Below, one piece after another: positions 32,572 to 38,221 of a DNA stretch of 59,412 nucleotides. The position numbers were made by a program, and so were the translations under genes. Numbering within the stretch: position 1 is the first letter of the stretch; the number at the start of each line of letters is the position of its first letter. The DNA comes from a virus: IMG/VR virus record IMGVR_UViG_3300024520_000077, positions 1 to 59,412 of that record; one strand, written 5' to 3'. Under the pieces are notes generated by a model. That model did no database searches. It had not been told where the DNA came from and saw nothing but the letters and a program-made list of their open reading frames with translations.

Positions 32572-32600
32572 TTGACGCAAGGGGCCTGAGGTGAGAGGAT
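32572..32600 (+). promoter_or_regulatory. Rightward promoter for the tRNA-like region
   Basis: TTGACG (32572-32577), 17-base spacer, GAGGAT (32595-32600). The predicted start is near 32607, just before the first tRNA-like element. The nearest plus-strand terminator is at 35107. Confidence 0.5.
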
Positions 32601-32615
32601 AGCGCCAGGCGTCGA

Positions 32616-32690
32616 GGCGGCGGAGTTCGTTGGGTGAAACACCCGCGGCACAGGTCGCGATACGTGCGGGTTCGAGTCCCGCCGCCGCTG
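32616..32690 (+). tRNA. tRNA-like element 1
   Basis: 75 bases. Acceptor GGCGGCG (32616-32622) pairs with CGCCGCT (32683-32689). The D-loop has GG at the right place. The T-arm GCGGG-TTCGAGT-CCCGC (32666-32682) is canonical. The anticodon arm is not: the best stem is CGCG/CGCG around an eight-base loop (or five pairs with a six-base loop) and it lacks U33. It could be a degenerate tRNA, one with an unusual anticodon loop, or a tRNA mimic. I give no amino-acid identity. CCA is not encoded. Confidence 0.5.
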
Positions 32691-32703
32691 AGGCGCCTTC
32701 AAT

Positions 32704-32803
32704 GGGCACAGGAATGGCGACGCGCGCCAAGCTGCGGACGACGACGAGGGCGCCCAAATCGTCGCGAGCGCGGCGCGATCGGGTTCGATCCCCGACCTGC
32801 CTC
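32704..32803 (+). tRNA. tRNA-like element 2 (partial fold)
   Basis: A second canonical T-arm, TCGGG-TTCGATC-CCCGA (32779-32795), is followed by CCTGCCT. The upstream GGGCACAGG (32704-32712) can pair with it as GGG-CAGG if a two-base CA bulge is allowed. The long interval would be a class II-type (large variable arm) element. D- and anticodon arms are not convincing. Only the T-arm is solid. Confidence 0.35.
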
Positions 32804-32809
32804 GAGTCC

Positions 32810-34474
32810 CTACTTCATCGTCGAGAACGACCACGAGCCCGCGGTGATCGCCGCGTTCAGGGCTGCGCTCGCCGCATCAACCAGGTGATCGTCACCGCCC
32901 TCCTGGCCGTCGAAGTCGGCGTGCAGCTCGATGAAGCGCTCGGCATGTGGCCCGGCCAGCACCGCCACTTTGCCCGGTTGCACGATCGGGGTCTCACAGT
33001 TGCACAGGTCGTACGTCGACAGGCCGGCGCGCTCATGCTCCTTGACGACGAGGCGCCCACAGGCCAGGCAGTGAGGGGCGGCCTTCCCCGCGTGCGCTGA
33101 GGCGAGCGTCACCTTGCCCTTGCCGACCGGCATGAGGTGGACGACGAACCCGAGCTTCTGTAGCTGGCCCTGGACGCGGGCCGTGAACGTCTTCCCGATC
33201 GCCACCTCCGAAGGGATGGCCTGCTCACCCGTGGCGCCCTGCCGCTGTGCGTTGGCGATGGCGACACCTTCGACGAGCGCGACGGCCGGGTGCTCCTCGG
33301 TCGGATCACACCAGATGAACCCGAGATCGTGGCCGGCCTCCAGGACGCACAGGAGGGCCGAGGCGACCGCGTCGGCACCACCTGCCGCGAAGTCGTGACC
33401 ACGGAAGCACCGCGAGATCTTCGGAATCTCACCGGCCGCGGCCATGGCGACGAGGGCGTCAACGGGGCGGTCGAGGTCGTCGCGACCCTTGCCGATGATC
33501 GGGAACCAGGACGCGCGGAAGATGCCGCCGCCGGCGTTCTCGAGGGGGTCCTGTGCGTCCATCGCCGCCGCGATTGCCGGGTCGGCGGCGGCTCGCTTGC
33601 GGATCTCGGCGATCCCTTCCAGGGCCTCGCATAGGGCCTCGCCGTCCTTTCGTGGGTCCGGTACGACGGTACAGGACGCCGGGAAAGGACGACGCCTGGG
33701 CCGCTTCTCGGCCGGCAGGTTGAGCACCGTCCAGCCGAGCGCCTTCGCCTCGTCGAGCTCCCTCTCGTAGAATCGGCCGGCGGGGTCCTTCGGGCCGAAT
33801 CGCTGATGCATAAGCACCAGGGCCGGCGGCGGGCGTCGCTTCTCCGCCGACGTCCGAAAGGTGTGGATCGAGTTCTCGGCTATCACCTGCTCAGCTCGCG
33901 ACATCGCCGAGAAGTAGCTGTTCATGGGGTCGTCAACGATGCCGAGCCCCCACCCCTTGCCGACCTTGGCCGCCCGCGTCGTCGAGATCCACATGCCGCC
34001 GAGGTGCCCGGCGAGCTTCCACAGGGCCTTACTGTCGGTGTCGCGGCGCAGCTCGAGCCCTGCCCTCTTGACCATCGTCCGCGCAAAGTCGGAGTGCTCG
34101 CGCGCGAGCTCGTCGGAGGCGAAGAGCAGGGCCGCAAATTCGTCAGGGTGGTTTCGGACGAAACAAGAGCTCAGGCCCTGGGCTATCGTGCGGCTCTTGT
34201 AGTACCGCCGCGGCATGTGGATCATGAGATAGGGGACCTCGCCGTCGAGGACGGCTTGGCCAAGCTCTACCATCAGGCCGACGTGCCACCAGTCGAGATG
34301 GGGCCCCGGGTCGACCTCGCGGAGGTGCTGGCGGAGGCTCACCGTCCCGGAGCTGGGCAACTGCGCCCGGATGAGCTCCCGATCATCGGGCGGCAGCTGC
34401 GCCAGAACCGTCTCGATCTCGCCGGGCGGTAGCTTGGCGATGGCTTCGGCGGCTTCGAGGGGTGAGATGTTCAC
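32810..34474 (-). CDS. Terminase large subunit
   Basis: 554 residues (GTG 34474). Walker-A-like PRRYYKSRT, then ALLFASDELAREHSDFARTM, and Walker B-type LGIVDDPMNSYFS. The C-terminal nuclease domain begins RCFRGHDFAAGGADAVASAL. In the nuclease domain there is an insertion CLACGRLVVKEHERAGLSTY then DLCNC, a probable zinc finger (two CxxC/CxC halves), which is unusual. It packages DNA into the prohead as ATPase and cuts at the terminus. Confidence 0.92.
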   Translation of the reverse strand: MNISPLEAAEAIAKLPPGEIETVLAQLPPDDRELIRAQLPSSGTVSLRQHLREVDPGPHLDWWHVGLMVELGQAVLDGEVPYLMIHMPRRYYKSRTIAQGLSSCFVRNHPDEFAALLFASDELAREHSDFARTMVKRAGLELRRDTDSKALWKLAGHLGGMWISTTRAAKVGKGWGLGIVDDPMNSYFSAMSRAEQVIAENSIHTFRTSAEKRRPPPALVLMHQRFGPKDPAGRFYERELDEAKALGWTVLNLPAEKRPRRRPFPASCTVVPDPRKDGEALCEALEGIAEIRKRAAADPAIAAAMDAQDPLENAGGGIFRASWFPIIGKGRDDLDRPVDALVAMAAAGEIPKISRCFRGHDFAAGGADAVASALLCVLEAGHDLGFIWCDPTEEHPAVALVEGVAIANAQRQGATGEQAIPSEVAIGKTFTARVQGQLQKLGFVVHLMPVGKGKVTLASAHAGKAAPHCLACGRLVVKEHERAGLSTYDLCNCETPIVQPGKVAVLAGPHAERFIELHADFDGQEGGDDHLVDAASAALNAAITAGSWSFSTMK

Positions 34475-34478
34475 TGGC

Positions 34479-35078
34479 TCAACCGGAAGGCGGCATGCGG
34501 GCCGCCAGCGTCTCGAAGCCTGCCTGGATCGCCTCCACCACCTTGTCGGCGAATCCTCTGCCGCCGATCATGGCGTGGGGCTTGCACCCGGAGGCATCGG
34601 CGAAGCCTTTGCCGATCGCCTCGCCGAGGTGTCCGAGCTGCGCGGTGCTCAGTCGGTGGAGGGCATCGTCATCGCTCGGAATCTGCCGGTCGAGCACTTC
34701 CCGCAGCTCTATGGCGTGGTCGACCGTGATCCGGTATTCCGAGCCTTCCATGACGGTGAGCGTCACGGGGTTGCGCGTCACGGGGATGTCCTCCTCCTCG
34801 AGCCTGGCCGGTGACCAGCTCCTGGGCCTGTCGATGGAGTCGCCCTCGTCGGCGAGCGGCAGGTCGGCGACCGCCTGCGCCTTCCGGAGGTGCTCGACGT
34901 CGCCCGGGCTGACGGGAAAGAGGATCCCGCCGCAGTCCGCCGGGTCGCTTTCGCCGTCGGCGACCGCTTGCGCCACGGCCTCCTCGAGCTTGGCATCTAC
35001 GCCGACGAGCGCCTGCCGCTCGTTGATGTCCAGTCCGGTTGCTTCCTCGGCGGCTTCGTGCGATTCTTTGGTGGCCAT
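34479..35078 (-). CDS. Terminase-associated protein, paralogue A
   Basis: 199 residues, MATKESHEAAEEATGLDINE. ATG 35078 has AAGGAAG upstream. Contains GGILFPVSPGDVEHLR (49-base exact repeat shared with 31536). Its first ~15 residues match those of the gene at 35189 (MVTKESHKAAEDATTLKIE). It ends four bases before the terminase. A packaging or scaffold-associated role is possible from position. Confidence 0.55.
   Translation of the reverse strand: MATKESHEAAEEATGLDINERQALVGVDAKLEEAVAQAVADGESDPADCGGILFPVSPGDVEHLRKAQAVADLPLADEGDSIDRPRSWSPARLEEEDIPVTRNPVTLTVMEGSEYRITVDHAIELREVLDRQIPSDDDALHRLSTAQLGHLGEAIGKGFADASGCKPHAMIGGRGFADKVVEAIQAGFETLAARMPPSG
34884..34932. repeat. 49-bp exact repeat, copy 2
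   Basis: Identical to 31944-31992; encodes GGILFPVSPGDVEHLR on the minus strand. Confidence 0.85.
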
Positions 35079-35106
35079 GACTTCTTCCTTTCGTGGTCGT
35101 GGCGTT

Positions 35107-35135
35107 GCCCGGGGATCACTGTCCTCGGGCTTTTT
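35107..35135 (+). terminator. Canonical intrinsic terminator on the plus strand
   Basis: GCCCGGGG, eight-base loop, CCTCGGGC, then TTTTT. There is no plus-strand gene in this part; the nearest plus promoter is at 32572. It would stop an antisense transcript across the terminase. Confidence 0.7.
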
Positions 35136-35138
35136 ACC

Positions 35139-35192
35139 TTATCGCGCCTCCGGCCCGACGTCAACCGCAGCTTCGAGGGGCGAGACGTTCAC
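35139..35192 (-). pseudogene. Duplicated fragment of the terminase start
   Basis: GTG AAC GTC TCG CCC CTC GAA GCT..., i.e. MNVSPLEAAVDVGPEAR then TAA. The terminase starts MNISPLEAAEAI. The fragment is preceded by the same surrounding DNA (GGCTCAACCGGA, ...), so it is a scar of a tandem duplication of paralogue plus terminase 5' end. Confidence 0.7.
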
Positions 35193-35710
35193 CGGCTCAA
35201 CCGGAGGGCGTCGATCTTCATGGCCGCAAGATTCTCTGGCCCCGGGTCGCGGTCGAGGAACTCATCCGCCTCCGCAGCGCTCCAGCCGGCTCCGCGGACA
35301 GCGATACCGAACAGCTCCCGCGGGCTTGTCTCCGAGAAGGACAAGGCCGCGATGATGAGCCTCCCGAGAGCGTCCGTGTGGCGCTCTACGTTGCGCAGCT
35401 GGCCACTCTCGGCCAGTCCCGGCGCTACACAGCCCTCCCAGGCATCAGGCAGGACGGAGACACCGTAGACGTTCTCGGCGATCTGAGCCCCCTCGCTGGC
35501 AGACAATTCTCGGACTTGCTCCGAGTCGATCCTGACCGCCAGCGGCTCGGCGTGGAGCAGCTCGTTGATGTCCGGCTCGGTGGCCCCTGGCGGGTAGAAG
35601 CCCGGCGCCCGGGGTGGCCTCTCGATCTTGAGCGTGGTTGCGTCCTCAGCGGCTTTGTGCGATTCTTTTGTGACCATGACTTCCTGATAGCGTTCCTCCG
35701 ACAGCCTCAT
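35189..35710 (-). CDS. Terminase-associated protein, paralogue B
   Basis: 173 residues from ATG 35710 (ATGA with the upstream gene); ATG 35677, which has AGGAAG upstream, would give the N-terminus MVTKESHKAAEDA like paralogue A. The rest differs from A, with PRAPGFYPPGATEPDINELL and a C-terminal FLDRDPGPENLAAMKI. Part of a duplication with 34479. Confidence 0.5.
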   Translation of the reverse strand: MRLSEERYQEVMVTKESHKAAEDATTLKIERPPRAPGFYPPGATEPDINELLHAEPLAVRIDSEQVRELSASEGAQIAENVYGVSVLPDAWEGCVAPGLAESGQLRNVERHTDALGRLIIAALSFSETSPRELFGIAVRGAGWSAAEADEFLDRDPGPENLAAMKIDALRLSR

Positions 35711-35829
35711 GACAGCCTCCGTGCCATCGCTTCGGCGCGTGCTCTTCGCGCCCATGCGGACAGCCTTACTGCCTCGCTCGGATCGCCAGAAGCCACGGAC
35801 GCGCATTTCTCCGGAATGTCACGCAACAC
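35707..35829 (-). CDS. Small protein, 40 aa
   Basis: GTG 35829 to TGA 35707 in a frame different from its neighbours; the TGA overlaps the start of paralogue B (ATGA). Sequence LRDIPEKCASVASGDPSEAV then RLSAWARRARAEAMARRLS, an amphipathic basic helix. No ribosome site is strong. Confidence 0.4.
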   Translation of the reverse strand: MLRDIPEKCASVASGDPSEAVRLSAWARRARAEAMARRLS

Positions 35830-35884
35830 GCTCTTCGCGGATTGATGGGTGTGCGGCCTCCAGGTCTTCGCTGTACATGATCAT
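35819..35884 (-). CDS. Tiny coupled ORF, 21 aa
   Basis: MIMYSEDLEAAHPSIREERV then A, from ATG 35884 with GGGGAGG eight bases upstream; ATGA overlap with the preceding stop. Its 3' end overlaps the next small gene by 11 bases. A real peptide or a translation relay. Confidence 0.35.
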   Translation of the reverse strand: MIMYSEDLEAAHPSIREERVA

Positions 35885-36075
35885 GACGCCTCCCCGGGAA
35901 ACGACGTGACGCGTTCGTACTCCTCTTCGGCGCGCGTCTTCAGCTTCGTGTCGTAGATCTTCTGAGATCGGTCGCCGGGAGCCGCGAAGCTCTTTCGAGC
36001 GTGCCTGACTCTGTCTCGCCTTCGGAGTTCAGCCTTCGTCAGGCCGTCGATGAGTTCGTCGCGCGGACTGATCAC
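35881..36075 (-). CDS. Small basic protein, 64 aa
   Basis: GTG 36075 forms GTGA with the upstream gene. Sequence starts VISPRDELIDGLTKAELRRR and continues basic, with KTRAEEEYERVTSFPGEAS at the end. Helical; no family recognised. Confidence 0.5.
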   Translation of the reverse strand: MISPRDELIDGLTKAELRRRDRVRHARKSFAAPGDRSQKIYDTKLKTRAEEEYERVTSFPGEAS

Positions 36076-36353
36076 CACTGCACCGCCTTCCCGAGCTCCG
36101 AGACGCCGAAGGTGACCTCGCGGCCGTCCTTCTCCGGCGCCCTGTTGAGCACACCATGGCGGTCGGTGAGAGCCGCAAGGCGGTTGCTCGCTGCCGTAGG
36201 GGCAATGCCCTGCGCGAAGGCCAGGACGGACGCTCGGTCGCACCCGTTTTTGACGTCCTTCAGGGTGGCTCGGAGGATTCCTGAGACCGGTACCAGGGTG
36301 TACCCCTGGAGAAGTGCTTCTCGCCGAATGCGGCGGACGTTGGTTTCCATCAT
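36072..36353 (-). CDS. Probable winged-helix/MarR-like DNA-binding protein
   Basis: 93 residues. Start at ATG 36353, six bases after TATGAT, so probably leaderless (ATG 36350 is an alternative). It has FAQGIAPTAASNRLAALTDR then GVLNRAPEKDGREVTFGVSE, a helix-turn-helix plus beta-wing pattern. First gene of the packaging operon, so a likely regulator. Confidence 0.55.
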   Translation of the reverse strand: MMETNVRRIRREALLQGYTLVPVSGILRATLKDVKNGCDRASVLAFAQGIAPTAASNRLAALTDRHGVLNRAPEKDGREVTFGVSELGKAVQW

Positions 36354-36359
36354 GGCGTT

Positions 36360-36387
36360 ATCATACCATGTGGTGAACGGGAGTCAA
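36360..36387 (-). promoter_or_regulatory. Leaderless promoter of the packaging operon
   Basis: TTGACT (36387-36382), 16-base spacer, TATGAT (36365-36360), then six bases to ATG 36353. A second TTGACA (36397-36392) precedes it but is too far from the -10. Confidence 0.6.
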
Positions 36388-36393
36388 GGAATG

Positions 36394-36816
36394 TCAAGCG
36401 GGCTTCGTCTCGGTGATCTCGTCGGAGCTCGTCGCCTGGGCCTTCGGCGACAACAACTCCCGCAGGTGAGCCCGAAGGTTGTCGATCTCGTGCTGAGGTA
36501 CCGGCTCGGGCCCCAGGAGCGCCGCCAGGCCACGGTCGACGTGGGCGAAGGCCGTCGCGGCGCCCTCGTCGGCAGCAGCTGCCTGGAGGGCCTCGAGGTA
36601 GAAAACCGTCGCCTTGAGGGCGATTTCACTCGTAGACCGGTCTGCGAGCGACTTCTGGCGGGCGACCTCGACCTTGAACTCCATCAGCTTCGCCCACCGC
36701 GTCTCCTCGGGCTCGTCAGTGACGTCGTCAAGGCCCTTCAGCGTACCGGCGAGAGTGTCCCTGACGGCGCGGCGGTGCGTCTCTTGAAGATCTTTCCTGA
36801 GATTGACGTGGCGCAT
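36394..36816 (-). CDS. Hypothetical helical protein, 140 aa
   Basis: Mostly alpha-helical: RHVNLRKDLQETHRRAVRDT, LMEFKVEVARQKSLADRSTS and EIDNLRAHLRELLSPKAQAT. Its length, charge and position just upstream of the terminase region would suit a small-terminase-like protein, but a better small-terminase candidate is at 41369. It may be a scaffold or adaptor. Confidence 0.45.
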   Translation of the reverse strand: MRHVNLRKDLQETHRRAVRDTLAGTLKGLDDVTDEPEETRWAKLMEFKVEVARQKSLADRSTSEIALKATVFYLEALQAAAADEGAATAFAHVDRGLAALLGPEPVPQHEIDNLRAHLRELLSPKAQATSSDEITETKPA

Positions 36817-36867
36817 CTCTGGTATAGACCCCCCCCGGAGGGTTTCGGGTTATATCCCTGCGCGGCC

Positions 36868-37527
36868 TCAGTTCACCGACACCTCGGCCCGGACGGCGCA
36901 TGACCTGCCGCCGATGCCAACGCCCGACGCCCTCGCCCACTCGGTGATCGTCACGCCGTCGAGAGTCCAGGTGAAGGTGGCCGTGCTGCCGCTCGCCGTG
37001 GCTCCGGAGCTCGCGAGCCAGGACCACGACTCGATGAGCTTCTCCCCGTCGGTAGCGACGAAGAGGTAGGTCCCTCCTGTCCTGTCCGAGATATCCACGA
37101 CGCAGGCCGGCTCGGGCAAATCGGCGACGGTGAAGGTGAGCGGCACCGTTCGGGGGGCGGCGCAGGACGTCCGTTCCTGGTCTGAGCAGACGATCACCGT
37201 CCCCAGGACGTCCATCGGGAGGTTCTCATGGAGGGGCCAGCCCACCAGGACCGACCTCTCAGTCGACTCCGACGGCGTCGCCGAGCCCGAGAACGTCCAG
37301 GCGTAGGAGGCGCCCTCGAGGCCGTCTACCGACCAGGTCGCCGAGCAGGTCGAGCGGTTGCACGATGCCCCGGCGACGGTGGCGTTGACGGTTGCCGGCG
37401 GAACCGGGTCAGGCGTAGGCTCTTCAACGGGCGGCGGTGCGGGCACCTGCACCTCGGTAATGGTCTCCTTCTCGCATCCGGCGAGAAGGATGGCGGCGAC
37501 AGCAATGGCCAAGATGCTCTTTTCCAT
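36868..37527 (-). CDS. Lipoprotein with Ig/PKD-like domain
   Basis: 219 residues. Signal peptide MEKSILAIAVAAILLAGC has a lipobox (LLAGC, cleavage before C18). A proline-rich linker (PAPPPVEEPTPDPVPPATV) leads to a beta-rich domain with SYAWTFSGSATPSES, an Ig-like/PKD pattern, and three cysteine pairs. A surface-exposed lipoprotein of the host envelope, e.g. for superinfection immunity, is possible. Confidence 0.65.
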   Translation of the reverse strand: MEKSILAIAVAAILLAGCEKETITEVQVPAPPPVEEPTPDPVPPATVNATVAGASCNRSTCSATWSVDGLEGASYAWTFSGSATPSESTERSVLVGWPLHENLPMDVLGTVIVCSDQERTSCAAPRTVPLTFTVADLPEPACVVDISDRTGGTYLFVATDGEKLIESWSWLASSGATASGSTATFTWTLDGVTITEWARASGVGIGGRSCAVRAEVSVN

Positions 37528-37530
37528 GGC

Positions 37531-37995
37531 TCAGTCCTTGTATTTGGCCCGCAGGATGCGGCAGTAGAAATTGAAGACCTGGCCAGCGACGAACACCTGC
37601 TCGACGACGATCTCGGCCTTGACGATTTTGACGGTTGAGAATTCAGCGAAGGGACACAGAGGCTCGATCCGAGGATCGCACAGGTAGAGCCCAATCCCGC
37701 GGCCCGGGACATTCATGATGAAGAGCTGCTGTTCTCCCGATAGCGCGATCGTGCCGCGGGTCGAGGCCACGGCCTGAGGCGCCGTCATGCTCGCGCCCAT
37801 CTGCTGCGCCAAGCCGGCGGCGGCGTCCTCGGTGACGTCCTCGACGAGGACGCCGACGATGTCCTTCAGGATCTCGCCGATGAGGGGGTGGTTACGGGCC
37901 ACGTAGCGCTGCGCGATGGCTCCCATGGTCTGGCAACCGCTGAGCGCCAGGGCCGATGCCAGCAGTAGGACGGGTAAGGCCTTCTTCATCATCAT
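37531..37995 (-). CDS. Lipoprotein, 154 aa
   Basis: MMMKKALPVLLLASALALSG then C: signal peptide and lipobox LALSGC. Mature part: helical N-terminal half, then GIGLYLCDPRIEPLCPFAEF. ATG 37995 is one of three in-frame ATGs. It overlaps the tail of 37892-38221 by 104 bases in another frame. Confidence 0.6.
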   Translation of the reverse strand: MMMKKALPVLLLASALALSGCQTMGAIAQRYVARNHPLIGEILKDIVGVLVEDVTEDAAAGLAQQMGASMTAPQAVASTRGTIALSGEQQLFIMNVPGRGIGLYLCDPRIEPLCPFAEFSTVKIVKAEIVVEQVFVAGQVFNFYCRILRAKYKD

Positions 37996-38221
37996 GATAC
38001 TCCTCCAGGGTTAGCTGGCCGCCCGACGACGCCCCCGTGGAGGAGCTGCTAGAGCCTTGGCGACGCCGAGCGACCGAGAAGAGCGTACCACAGTCGCGAA
38101 CGAGTCGGGCCAAACGCGCGTCCCTCGCCGCTTCGGCCCTTGCCGCTTCGACGTTCTTCGCCTCGATCTCGGCCAGGTACTCGGCCCGACGCTCGCGGTA
38201 GAGCTTTCCAGGCGGGTTCAC
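37892..38221 (-). CDS. Small protein overlapping the lipoprotein gene
   Basis: GTG 38221 forms GTGA with the methyltransferase stop. 109 residues with charged coiled-coil start GKLYRERRAEYLAEIEAKNV and a serine/acidic linker. The last ~35 codons overlap the lipoprotein and read as an Arg/Gly-rich tail, so the functional part may end earlier. Unknown. Confidence 0.4.
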   Translation of the reverse strand: MNPPGKLYRERRAEYLAEIEAKNVEAARAEAARDARLARLVRDCGTLFSVARRRQGSSSSSTGASSGGQLTLEEYHDDEEGLTRPTAGIGPGAQRLPDHGSHRAALRGP

